From positions 1,116,001 through 1,180,000 of the forward strand of contig NZ_CP171729.1 of assembly GCF_043769475.1 (NCBI RefSeq): a DNA stretch of 64,000 nt. Direction: 5' to 3'. How positions within the stretch are numbered: the first letter of the stretch is position 1; the number at the start of each line of letters is the position of its first letter. Source of the stretch: Allomesorhizobium sp043769475 (lineage in GTDB: Bacteria; Pseudomonadota; Alphaproteobacteria; Rhizobiales; Rhizobiaceae). The position numbers and the translations under genes are program-made. The notes below the pieces were generated by a model. That model saw only the letters and a list, made by a program, of their open reading frames with translations. It was not told where the DNA came from and did not search any database. Below are positions 1-8,905 of the stretch, piece by piece.

Positions 1-140
1 GATCGGCCCGAACGTGTCGGTTTCGGTTCTTTCAGCGCACACGGTCCGTCTCCCGGAAATTTTTCAATGCCGGCAACGGCCTACCGCTTTGCACAATGGG
101 CTTCAAGCGCAGATTGGGCGGGCATTCGATACAAATCGGT

Positions 141-905
141 TCAAAGCAGTGAACGCCCTGTACGCGCAAGCCTGAACGCTTCCGGGGGCTTGTAAAAGTG
201 CCTCTGCAGGCGGGGGAGCAGGTCGCCTTGCCAAGCGGCGGAACTGGCCAGCGCCGATTGGTGGCGTGCGTGCGCCGCAGCATCGGCGAAGCGGAAGAAC
301 GCGACGAACACATTTTCATTGGCGCGCACCGGCAGGCGCGGAAAACTATTTTCCGCGTGTTCGGTGACGAAAGCGGCGAGGAGCGGCGCTCCGAGACCGG
401 CAAGCTGCGGCGCTGCTTCCTTCCGGAACAAATCGACGAAATCCGCTTCCCCGGCGGGTTCGACGTGGAAGACCGTCGCCGTGACAATGGTGCCTGCGGG
501 GTCGCGCCCGCCGCGTTCGGCTCCGGTGAGGTCGAAGGCCGAACCCGGCCATGCCGGCGTAAGCAACAGCACGTCGTCGGATGAGATCATCGTGGCGTTG
601 GCGGCGTCCTTGTGCTCGGCCCAGACCGGACCGCCATAGAAGGCTTCCAGCGACGCCCGCCGCGCTTCCATGTCGTCGAAGCCGCGCAGCCAGATAAGCC
701 GATCGGGACGGTCCAGGTCGCGGAACTGGCCGATGACCTTCATGCCGGTCTCTTCCTGTGGTTCGACGAGATGGTTGTCGAAGACGTCGATCAGCGCATC
801 ACGCCTGCCGGGATGGAGCGTATACTGGCGCAGTTCGACGACCGGCGAGAACCTCGTTTGCGCGCCGTTTGCGAATACGCCGGCAGTCCAGGCCTGTTCG
901 TCCAT
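141..905 (-). CDS. NIPSNAP family protein
   Basis: A 254-residue protein with two tandem dimeric alpha/beta-barrel modules. The first starts at the VVELRQYTLHPGRRD segment, which is the NIPSNAP signature (ELRxYxxxPG), and the second at the TVFHVEPAGEADFVD segment. NIPSNAP proteins are small soluble proteins of poorly known role, sometimes compared with antibiotic-biosynthesis monooxygenases. The ORF is open further upstream, but the ATG at 905 is preferred because GGAG lies 7 bases before it and the upstream part would run through the divergent regulator's promoter. It is transcribed away from a TetR gene and shares an operator-like region with it, so it is probably that regulator's target. 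Family assignment is fairly sure; substrate unknown. Confidence 0.8.
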   Translation of the reverse strand: MDEQAWTAGVFANGAQTRFSPVVELRQYTLHPGRRDALIDVFDNHLVEPQEETGMKVIGQFRDLDRPDRLIWLRGFDDMEARRASLEAFYGGPVWAEHKDAANATMISSDDVLLLTPAWPGSAFDLTGAERGGRDPAGTIVTATVFHVEPAGEADFVDLFRKEAAPQLAGLGAPLLAAFVTEHAENSFPRLPVRANENVFVAFFRFADAAAHARHQSALASSAAWQGDLLPRLQRHFYKPPEAFRLARTGRSLL

Positions 906-918
906 GCAGTTTCTCCAA

Positions 919-946
919 AACAGGGTGATTGCCCTGTTAATAACAG
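919..946. promoter_or_regulatory. Overlapping palindromes, likely TetR operator
   Basis: Two inverted repeats overlap in the NIPSNAP-tetR gap. AACAGGG (919-925) pairs with CCCTGTT (932-938) across 6 bases, and CTGTTA (934-939) pairs with TAACAG (941-946) around a single A. Both lie within 60 bases of the tetR start and directly upstream of the NIPSNAP ribosome site. That placement fits an autoregulated TetR operator controlling both genes. Binding is inferred, not shown. Confidence 0.5.
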
Positions 947-999
947 ACCGGTTGCCCGGTTTTGTCAATGTGCTATTTTCGCGGTGAAGGAGTGCGGTG

Positions 1000-1608
1000 A
1001 TGGTTGGACGAACGGGAAGCCCGCACAGACGGACGAACGACCCCGAAGGCATGCGGCAGAGGATACTGGACGTGGCCGAACTGGCCTTCCAGGAACGAGG
1101 GTATCACGCTACCAGCCTGGGCGACCTGATGCAGGCCGCGGGGGTGACGGGCGGCGCGCTGCACCACCATTTCGCGACTAAGAAGGCGCTTGGCATGGCG
1201 GTGATCGCCGAGCGGGTGGCGGCGGCGGTGGAAGAGACATGGCTAAGGCCAATCGAGGAAGCGGCGTCGGCGCGTGAAGGCGTCGCCCAAGTCTTTGCGG
1301 CGGTGGCCGGCGAACTGGAGCGCCAAGGTTTCGTGCGCGGCTGCCCGCTCAACAATCTGGCGCATGAATTGTCGCTGGCCGATGACGATTTCCGCTTGGT
1401 GCTCGCCGGCATCTTCGAGGCGTGGCGGGAGGCCATCGCCGACAGGCTGCGGCTCGACCAGGAAAGCGGCGCGGAGCAGGGAACCGATCCGGACCGCTTC
1501 GCCGCGCTGACGGTCGCAGCCTATTCCGGGGCGATGTCCATGGCCAAGACCGAGCAGGATGCCGGCATGCTGAGGGTTTGCGCCGAGGCGCTGGCGGCGG
1601 GCCGCTGA
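1000..1608 (+). CDS. TetR/AcrR family transcriptional regulator
   Basis: A 202-residue TetR-type repressor. The N-terminal helix-turn-helix is visible around residues 15-60 (MRQRILDVAELAFQERGY, then a recognition helix ending in GGALHHHFATKKAL, the usual F..K..L pattern). The C-terminal half is a variable helical ligand-binding and dimer domain. A GTG precedes the ATG at 1000 by one codon; the ATG has AAGGAG with 7-base spacing and is preferred. It diverges from the NIPSNAP gene, with palindromes in the gap, so it probably represses itself and that neighbour. The ligand cannot be told from sequence. Confidence 0.9.
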   Translation: MVGRTGSPHRRTNDPEGMRQRILDVAELAFQERGYHATSLGDLMQAAGVTGGALHHHFATKKALGMAVIAERVAAAVEETWLRPIEEAASAREGVAQVFAAVAGELERQGFVRGCPLNNLAHELSLADDDFRLVLAGIFEAWREAIADRLRLDQESGAEQGTDPDRFAALTVAAYSGAMSMAKTEQDAGMLRVCAEALAAGR

Positions 1609-1646
1609 CGCCCGCCCGGTCCGTTGCCCGAAAGGGCGGGGCTGCG

Positions 1647-2423
1647 TCAGACGAATCCCAACTGCTGTACCGTCTGGAACAGAGCGAGCAGCATGATGAG
1701 GCAGCCGACGAGCCGCAGAAGTGTCTGCTCGCGCATCGCCTTGACCATCCATCCGGCAAGTGGCGCGGCGACTATGCCGCCCACGATCAGCCCCAGCACT
1801 GAGCTTGCATGCGTCGACAGCGCCCCCGCCTCCTGCCAGTGCCCAGTGACGAGCGCGACGATGAAGGTGATGGACACTGCGAGCGTGATCAGGAATTCGC
1901 TGGCGTTGACGGTACCGATCACATAGCGGGGCGGTGCGCCGGCCCCGAGCAACCCAGTGACCACCATCGGCCCCCATCCGCCGCCGCCCGCCGCGTCCAG
2001 GAACCCGCCCGCCGCGCCCAGCGGCGCCACAAGGCGGGTCGGAACGGGATTGCTGGGGAGCTTGCGGAACGATCGGACGAACAGCCACAGCCCGATCACG
2101 GCGAGGTAGGTCGTGACATAAGGTTTCACCATATCGCCGTCGAAGGAGGTCAGCACGAAGGCGCCGAGGCAGCCGCCCAGAACGCCGAACGGCGCGAGCC
2201 GCCAGAACAGCTTCCAGTCGATATTGCGGTGATAGTGATGGGCGTAGCCGGATGCGCCCGTGGTGAATACTTCGGCCGCATGCACAGCGGCGGAAGCCTG
2301 CGCGGGCGGGACGCCGAAGGAGAGCAGCACGGTCGACGAGATCGCGCCGTAGGCCATGCCGAGCGCGCCGTCGACCGCCTGGGCAAGAAAGCCGACAACG
2401 GCGAACAGAATGAATTCAGTCAT
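1647..2423 (-). CDS. Sulfite exporter TauE/SafE family permease
   Basis: A 258-residue integral membrane protein with about eight hydrophobic segments. The family signature region GFLAQAVDGALGMAYGAISS is at residues 10-29, and a second repeat with GGFLDAAGGGGWGPMV lies mid-protein. TauE/SafE proteins move anions such as sulfite or sulfoacetate, or serve unknown substrates, across the inner membrane. The ORF is open 76 codons further upstream, but those residues are not membrane-like, so the ATG at 2423 is chosen; the upstream GGCGGA is a modest ribosome site. It converges with tetR. Substrate not predictable; no sulfur-metabolism gene is adjacent. Confidence 0.88.
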   Translation of the reverse strand: MTEFILFAVVGFLAQAVDGALGMAYGAISSTVLLSFGVPPAQASAAVHAAEVFTTGASGYAHHYHRNIDWKLFWRLAPFGVLGGCLGAFVLTSFDGDMVKPYVTTYLAVIGLWLFVRSFRKLPSNPVPTRLVAPLGAAGGFLDAAGGGGWGPMVVTGLLGAGAPPRYVIGTVNASEFLITLAVSITFIVALVTGHWQEAGALSTHASSVLGLIVGGIVAAPLAGWMVKAMREQTLLRLVGCLIMLLALFQTVQQLGFV

Positions 2424-2676
2424 TGGTGTCCGCCATGAGAGAGCGCCGCGCCAGGCGCCCATGGATTGGACATGCCCGATATTTTTGCATGTAGAGCATG
2501 CCGGTGCACCCTTCGGCAAAGCACGATATTCCAGAGACGGCGACTGGCTTGGCGGAAACACCGCGACGCCATCCAAAATTTTGAAAAGCAGAATCCTCGA
2601 GTCTGGCGCAAAAGGCCGCTTCCCACGTGGTTCGGTCTCGCCCGTGCCCATCAGCGGTGTTTGCCCACATGCAAGA

Positions 2677-2714
2677 GCGCCCCTCGCAGTGGTTGGTTGC
2701 GGGGGGCGCCTTTT
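2677..2714 (+). terminator. Orphan terminator-like hairpin on the plus strand
   Basis: GCGCCCC (2677-2683) pairs with GGGGCGC (2703-2709) around a 19-base loop that itself can pair (CGCA with TGCG), followed by CTTTTG. On the plus strand this has the form of an intrinsic terminator, yet no plus-strand gene ends here. It may terminate an unannotated small RNA or simply be a structured leader of the minus-strand exporter gene. Confidence 0.4.
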
Positions 2715-2843
2715 GTCAAATTCGTTTCTTCGGATTTCTCCTCCGAAACTCCTTTGACACCGCGCAAACGCCGATGGCGGTCATTGGTTCCAAAAAATTT
2801 CGTGAGCCGCCGAATTTTTCCGACCGAGGTTTTGCCGCAAACA

Positions 2844-2869
2844 AAAGGGCGGCATCGCTGCCGCCCTTT
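2844..2869 (-). terminator. Rho-independent terminator of groESL
   Basis: AAAGGGCGGC (2844-2853) and its reverse complement (2860-2869) form a 10-bp stem with a 6-base loop. Read on the minus strand, the stem lies 27 bases past the groEL stop codon and is followed by TGTTTG after the T-rich end of the stem, a normal intrinsic terminator. Confidence 0.85.
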
Positions 2870-2895
2870 CGGTAACTGAAGGCTAATGGGCTGGA

Positions 2896-4551
<1,656 letters not shown>

Positions 4552-4614
4552 TTTTTAGCTCCTGGGCTCAGTGCCCTTAAAAGTCTGTTGAAGAGGCGAA
4601 CTGGTTTCGGCGGT

Positions 4615-4911
4615 TCAGCCGATGATGCCCATGATGTCGGATTCCTTCATGATCAGAAGGTCTTCGCCATTGAGCTTCACTTCGGTGCCGGACCACTTGC
4701 CGAACAGGATGCGGTCGCCCGCCTTCACGTCGAGCGGAACAAGCTTGCCCGCCTCGTCGCGCGCGCCGGAGCCGACGGCGATGATCTCGCCTTCCTGCGG
4801 CTTTTCCTTTGCGGTATCGGGGATGATGATCCCGCCGGCGGTCTTCGCTTCGGACTCGACGCGGCGAACGACCACGCGGTCATGCAGCGGCCGGAATTTC
4901 GACTTTGCCAT
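4615..4911 (-). CDS. groES: 10 kDa co-chaperonin GroES
   Basis: A 98-residue GroES, the heptameric lid that caps GroEL. The start FRPLHDRVVVRRVE, the mobile-loop region around EAKTAGGIIIPDTAKEKPQ (with the hydrophobic GGIII that docks on GroEL) and the end LIMKESDIMGIIG are all typical. The ORF is open 20 codons further upstream, but the ATG at 4911 gives the standard family N-terminus and has AGGGA upstream. First gene of the groESL operon; CIRCE lies 53 bases upstream. Confidence 0.98.
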   Translation of the reverse strand: MAKSKFRPLHDRVVVRRVESEAKTAGGIIIPDTAKEKPQEGEIIAVGSGARDEAGKLVPLDVKAGDRILFGKWSGTEVKLNGEDLLIMKESDIMGIIG

Positions 4912-4963
4912 TTTTGGATGTCCCTGGTGCGGATGTTGAACGGTTCTCCGTTGCCGGAGCGTG

Positions 4964-4992
4964 GTTAGCACTCGCCAGAAGCGAGTGCTAAC
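4964..4992. promoter_or_regulatory. CIRCE element (HrcA operator)
   Basis: A perfect match to CIRCE: TTAGCACTC (4965-4973), nine bases, GAGTGCTAA (4983-4991). The symmetry extends to 12-bp arms (4964-4975 and 4981-4992) with a 5-base centre. CIRCE is the binding site of the HrcA repressor. It sits at the predicted transcription start of groES, so HrcA would block initiation until heat shock. Confidence 0.97.
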
Positions 4993-5000
4993 GTGGCGGT

Positions 5001-5029
5001 GAAATAAGCCGTAGGCTGATACGAGTCAA
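5001..5029 (-). promoter_or_regulatory. groESL promoter (-35/-10)
   Basis: Read on the minus strand, TTGACT (5024-5029) is followed after exactly 17 bases by TATTTC (5001-5006). The predicted start, near 4994, falls at the edge of CIRCE. The match is to the housekeeping sigma consensus; a contribution from RpoH cannot be excluded. Confidence 0.65.
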
Positions 5030-5150
5030 GCTGGAAGAGGGTACGGGCGAAGAGCAAAAGATTTGGAATCGGCGCGGAAGCACCAGGCCCCTTTACGTGG
5101 GGAGAAAGCTCGTTCCGCACCTTTGCCGCCCGCCGCTCGTCCTGTCTGCC

Positions 5151-5456
5151 TCAAAACATCTCCGCCAGCGGAGCCTGCCTGGTGTGGCCGGCGGGGAAGG
5201 GCCTGAACGGCAGTTCGCCGAGCGACTTCTCGGCGAAGAGCGCGGCGCGGATATCCTCCGGGTCGGCGCGCATCAGGAAGCAGATCATGCCCATCGCCAG
5301 CGCCTGCGAGGGCGGCGTGTCGGTGAGGCCGGTTTCAGGCGACAGGCTGTCGCCGGGGAGCATCGCAGCCAGTTGGTGCGCCAGGGCGACGAGGCGGTCT
5401 ATAGCGGCTTGGCATTCGGGGCTGAACTCGATCTCGGGTCTTGTCTTCCGGGTCAT
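5151..5456 (-). CDS. Hypothetical protein, about 101 residues
   Basis: Not recognised. The predicted product begins MTRKTRPEIEF, is mostly helical and has no signal peptide or clear membrane span; the stretch ALAMGMICFLMRADPEDIRAAL is hydrophobic-amphipathic. A longer start at 5537 is possible, but that would lie in one arm of a long inverted repeat (5529-5587). Neither start has a convincing ribosome site, so reality rests on the balanced amino-acid composition and length. It follows groESL's promoter region but is transcribed separately from it. Confidence 0.4.
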   Translation of the reverse strand: MTRKTRPEIEFSPECQAAIDRLVALAHQLAAMLPGDSLSPETGLTDTPPSQALAMGMICFLMRADPEDIRAALFAEKSLGELPFRPFPAGHTRQAPLAEMF

Positions 5457-5528
5457 GTGGAGGTCTTTCCATGTTTGAGGGCGCGCGGGAGTGTTCCCGC
5501 GCTTCTTGTCGAAGCCGGGGTGTGGGAA

Positions 5529-5587
5529 GCGGCGCATGGCAGCGACGCCTAATCAATTTAATTTAGTGACGCGCTGCCATGCGCCGC
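5529..5587. repeat. Long inverted repeat with AT-rich loop
   Basis: GCGGCGCATGGCAGCG (5529-5544) is matched exactly by its reverse complement at 5572-5587. The 27-base loop contains an AT-rich core (AATTTAATT) that contrasts sharply with the GC-rich surroundings. Function unknown; a regulator site, cruciform or mobile-element remnant are all possible. Confidence 0.85.
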
Positions 5588-5898
5588 CGGCGTTTTCTCC
5601 CCTTGCCGCTCCCGGCCCATGCCCTGTCCCGGTATTCTGGGACAGAGGCGCGGGCGCACAGGTTCGACCCGGGGCCGGAGCGCCCCGCACGACCATGCGG
5701 GAATCATCTCCGGCGCCACACTTGCCTGGATGCCGGTCGTGTACACCCGTTCCCACCAGCAAGCTGCGGGATGGAGTATGCGGGCAGCGCCAGGGGGTGT
5801 GGATAAAGCGAAGGAAAACATTCCTGACAGATGCTGACAGAGTGGGGCGCGTTGATCGCCATCCTGCACTTCCGCTGGCGTCCGGTCACGGCATGGGT

Positions 5899-5917
5899 CC
5901 TCGGGTCAAGCCCGAGG
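5899..5917. repeat. Short palindromic repeat (CCTCGGG/CCCGAGG)
   Basis: CCTCGGG (5899-5905), TCAAG, CCCGAGG (5911-5917), flanked by GGATGACG. From memory this sequence is a very common dispersed palindrome in intergenic DNA of Mesorhizobium and relatives. Copy number cannot be checked here. Confidence 0.6.
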
Positions 5918-5978
5918 ATGACGAAGCGGAGGTGCCTGGTGTCGGCGAAAGAAGAAGTGGGGCGCGGAGTAGAAGCTC

Positions 5979-6611
5979 TCAGCGCTGCGCCTCGGTCGCC
6001 ATCCTGAGCGCGAGGCCGGCAAGCACCGTGCCCATAAGCCAGCGCTGGACGACCAGCCAGAGCGGCCGGCCGGCAAGGAAGGCGGCGATGGAGCCCGCCA
6101 TGACGGCGATGATCGCGTTGACGGTGACGCTGATCGTGATCTGCACGCCACCGAGCGCGAGCAGCTGCGTCAGCACGCTGCCGTGCTCGGGGCTGATGAA
6201 CTGCGGCAGCAGCGACAGATACATGACCGCGACCTTGGGGTTCAGGAGGTTGGTCATGAGGCCCATCATGAACAGCTTCCTCGCGCTGTCCTTCGGCAAT
6301 TGCCGGACCTGGAACGGCGAGCGGCCGCCCGGCCGCACCGCCTGCCAGGCGAGCCACAGCAGATAAAGCGCTCCGCCGAAGCGCAGCGCGTCGTAAGCGT
6401 AGGGCACGGCGAGCACCAGCGCGGTGATGCCGAACGCGGCGCAGATGATGTAGAAGACGAAGCCCAGCGCCACGCCGCCCAGCGAGACCAGCCCCGCCAT
6501 CGGTCCCTGCGACAGCGAACGCGAGATCAGGTAGATCATGTTGGGGCCGGGCGTCAGCACCATGCCGAGCGCGATCAGGGCGAAGGCTGCGAGGTTCGAA
6601 AGCTCGGGCAT
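5979..6611 (-). CDS. LysE family translocator (amino-acid exporter type)
   Basis: A 210-residue inner-membrane protein with about six hydrophobic segments. The family signature PGPNMIYLISRSLSQG lies at residues 21-36, and the second conserved block (LFMMGLMTNLLNPKVAVMYLSLLPQF) follows at about 110-135. LysE/RhtB proteins export amino acids such as lysine, threonine or homoserine lactones. The open frame extends far upstream over the neighbour's terminator, so the ATG at 6611 (AGGA upstream) is chosen because the first membrane helix begins just after it. Substrate cannot be specified. Confidence 0.9.
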   Translation of the reverse strand: MPELSNLAAFALIALGMVLTPGPNMIYLISRSLSQGPMAGLVSLGGVALGFVFYIICAAFGITALVLAVPYAYDALRFGGALYLLWLAWQAVRPGGRSPFQVRQLPKDSARKLFMMGLMTNLLNPKVAVMYLSLLPQFISPEHGSVLTQLLALGGVQITISVTVNAIIAVMAGSIAAFLAGRPLWLVVQRWLMGTVLAGLALRMATEAQR

Positions 6612-6740
6612 GGAAAAATCCTGGAATCTGGCGGACGACGGTCCGCTGGCGCGGGACGATGGCCGTGTCGCGCTGCGCTCAAGGTCTAGATCGGGGGAAA
6701 GGATTGTTCCACCACGCCGAAGCGGATGCCGCCGCAACGA

Positions 6741-6770
6741 AAACGCCCCGCCTGCGAGGGCGGGGCGTTT
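6741..6770 (-). terminator. Terminator downstream of the TadG-like gene
   Basis: AAACGCCCCGCC (6741-6752) and its reverse complement (6759-6770) give a 12-bp stem with a 6-base loop. On the minus strand the stem starts 23 bases after the TadG-like stop codon and ends in a run of T, as an intrinsic terminator should. It is nearly symmetrical. Confidence 0.8.
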
Positions 6771-6792
6771 GCGGTTCCGCGATCCGGAGGCG

Positions 6793-8769
6793 CTATCCGA
6801 CGATGCGCAGGTTGGACAGTTCGTCGGCGATTTCCTTGAACTTTTCCGCCAGATTGCTGCCGGTGGCGTTGTAGAACAGCTTCGTCGGCGTTCCGTCGGC
6901 ATTCGTCTTGAAGCGGGACTCCGAGGCGCATGCGGTCAGGGCGTCGATGGCTTTCTTGTCCGCCGGCTTGGTCGCATCGAGATCGAGCGCGACGGTGACC
7001 ACGATGACGTTCCCTTGGTCGGGAGCCTTCGCGTTGGCGCAGACCATCTGCATCTGCTCGTCCATAGCGGTCTGGTAGTTGGTGTTGGTGTAGGTTGATT
7101 TGCTTGCATCGGTCGTGTCCATGAACATGCGCGTGGTGCCGGTCTGGTCATAGCCCTTGCCCGTGTAGCCATAGGCGGCGTAGGTCGATTTGTTGTCGGC
7201 AGGATCGGTGTAACTCAGGTCTCCATAGGTGTTTGCGCCGTCAGTCAGCACGATGATGACCTTGTCGTTGCCTTTTTCGATATCCGGACGGCCTTCTGTG
7301 AAGGGCGCGCCGTGGGAGACCACGCGCCAGCCCCATGCAGTTCCTTCCGGTACGTTGGTGTTGCCGGTTGGCTTCATAGCGTCAATCGCGTCGAGGATGA
7401 CCTTCTTGCCGTCAGCTGTGGTGACGTCGTGAAGCGGCGTGATCGCATTGGTGGTGCAACTGAAGTTCGGACCCTTGCCCGCTTGGGGCGATGGCGCTTG
7501 GTAGGGCCGCACCTCCAGGTATTTCGCCATGTTCTTTTGGCGTGCCTTATTAATCTCGAGGGTGTTGTCGCCCTCCACGCCGTCATTCCACCAGTTGTTC
7601 TGGGCATCGCGGTTGTCCGGGTACGGATCGGCGTCTGTCGCCCAGTTGTCGCCGGGCTCGTCGGGCGCGAACATGGGCACGAACAGGGTAGCCGGCTTGC
7701 TGGTGGTCGGCGTGGTGTCATTGTTGTTGTAGGGTGCCGGTCGGGCCTCGACGCAGCCCTGCCACAAGGCGAAAGGCCCCGGCGTATCGAGGTTGTAGCC
7801 TTCGATCTTCCAGCCATCTTCGGTACATCTGCCCTTGCTGTTCGTCTTCAGGCAAACCCACTCGCGGCTGGTCTCGACAAATTCTCGCGACACGACTTTC
7901 TGGGTGTCCATGTAGAGCGAGAAGCGCGTGAGCGGGGTATTTACGGACTCGCCCCATCCGGCGCCTCGCTTGTACCAGGCCGCACCCGTAAACTCGGCGT
8001 ATCTATCTGGGAACATAGCAGGGCTCAGCGTCGTCCAGTCGAAATTCTCGTGATGGACGGGCGATATGCCCAACGTGTCCATCCAAGGCTGTTCATCGTT
8101 TGTAGGCCCGACATTGACGGAGGCCGAGAACGGCACCAACCCGAACTGGACCGGCTTCGGAACCTGCTTCATCATGGCGGCCTGGTTGGACATCGTTTCG
8201 ACCAGTTGCTTGGCCGCCGCCTTGAGAAGGTCGATGCGCTGCTGGCCGGTGCCCGAGCCGTATTGGGACATCGAACCTGAATTATCGAGGACCAGCGCCA
8301 CTTCGAGCGTGTTCTTCAGCCGCACTTCGGACTGCGCCTTGACGTCCACGGTTTCCTTTTCGCGCGGCTGGCCGATCAACGCGGCGAATGCCGGCAGGAA
8401 GTAGGGTTGGTATGTCAGCCCCGCCGTCAGCTTGAGGGTTCCGCCGCCGGCATTGTTGTTGGGCAGCACGACAGTGAGGGTGGTGTCTGCCGGGTTGACC
8501 GGACCCAGATTGGCTTCGAAGAAATCCCTGGCGTATTTCTTGATCGCGGCATCGTAGGCGGCCGGATCGGCTGTGCTGATCGCGCCGCTGACGATGTGGG
8601 CGCCCGTGGCCACGCTTGCGGCATCCAGCGCATTGAGTGTTATCTGGCGCTGCCTGGATAGTTCGGCATAATCGACGGCCAGCGCGATCCCGCCCAGGAT
8701 CGGGACCGTCGCCACCACCATCATCATTGAAAAATTGCCGCGCTTGTCACTCGCAAACTTGCGGATCAT
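6793..8769 (-). CDS. TadG-like pilus-associated protein with von Willebrand A domain
   Basis: 658 residues. The N-terminus (RKFASDKRGNFSMMMVVATVPILGGIALAVDYAELSR) is the TadE/TadG-type segment: a short basic stretch, then one membrane helix at about 13-33. A von Willebrand A metal-binding motif DNSGSMS is at residues 162-168, and the second half of that fold (VIIVLTDGANTYG) appears only near residue 510, so about 300 residues rich in Asp, Pro and Trp are inserted in the domain. TadG proteins belong to Flp/Tad pilus machines and end up outside the inner membrane. No other tad genes are present nearby; such stand-alone copies are known in rhizobia. Followed by a strong terminator. The call is secure at family level. 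Confidence 0.85.
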   Translation of the reverse strand: MIRKFASDKRGNFSMMMVVATVPILGGIALAVDYAELSRQRQITLNALDAASVATGAHIVSGAISTADPAAYDAAIKKYARDFFEANLGPVNPADTTLTVVLPNNNAGGGTLKLTAGLTYQPYFLPAFAALIGQPREKETVDVKAQSEVRLKNTLEVALVLDNSGSMSQYGSGTGQQRIDLLKAAAKQLVETMSNQAAMMKQVPKPVQFGLVPFSASVNVGPTNDEQPWMDTLGISPVHHENFDWTTLSPAMFPDRYAEFTGAAWYKRGAGWGESVNTPLTRFSLYMDTQKVVSREFVETSREWVCLKTNSKGRCTEDGWKIEGYNLDTPGPFALWQGCVEARPAPYNNNDTTPTTSKPATLFVPMFAPDEPGDNWATDADPYPDNRDAQNNWWNDGVEGDNTLEINKARQKNMAKYLEVRPYQAPSPQAGKGPNFSCTTNAITPLHDVTTADGKKVILDAIDAMKPTGNTNVPEGTAWGWRVVSHGAPFTEGRPDIEKGNDKVIIVLTDGANTYGDLSYTDPADNKSTYAAYGYTGKGYDQTGTTRMFMDTTDASKSTYTNTNYQTAMDEQMQMVCANAKAPDQGNVIVVTVALDLDATKPADKKAIDALTACASESRFKTNADGTPTKLFYNATGSNLAEKFKEIADELSNLRIVG

Positions 8770-8905
8770 ATGCTTCGCACCCCTTACGCCTCAGCCCTAG
8801 GCCAGGGAACGATCTCACAAATCGTTAAAAAAACCGGCGCGAAAAACCGTTGAAATGCCCGGTGAAGGCTCACCCTCGGTTAACCATTCGGCCGGAGTTG
8901 GGGCG

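Larger units (their letters stand above)
2424..2895. other. 472-bp gene-free stretch between tauE-like gene and groEL
   Basis: No credible protein-coding gene is seen here: the open frames on both strands overlap one another and lack ribosome sites. It holds the groEL terminator (2844-2869), the 5' region of the exporter gene and, at 2677-2709, a strong hairpin followed by CTTTTG on the plus strand. No plus-strand gene precedes that hairpin, so a small RNA is possible (see findings). Confidence 0.6.
5457..5978. other. 520-bp gene-poor stretch with inverted repeats
   Basis: No supported gene. It contains a 16-bp-arm inverted repeat (5529-5587), a 7-bp-arm hairpin CTGTCCC/GGGACAG (5624-5645) and a palindrome typical of rhizobial dispersed repeats (5899-5917). 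The open frames here overlap on both strands and lack ribosome sites. Confidence 0.6.

Noticed and set aside
1..140. Partial gene at the left edge
   Set aside because: Frames here are short and overlap; nothing is supported beyond the end of the NIPSNAP gene.
2570..2715. 6S, SRP or RNase P RNA at the orphan terminator
   Set aside because: None of the conserved cores (SRP apical GGAAG loop, RNase P GAGGAAAGUC) is present; a specific name would be guesswork.
5558..5869. 103-codon minus-strand frame in the gene-poor stretch
   Set aside because: No ribosome site, unusual composition, overlaps repeats and other open frames; treated as non-coding.
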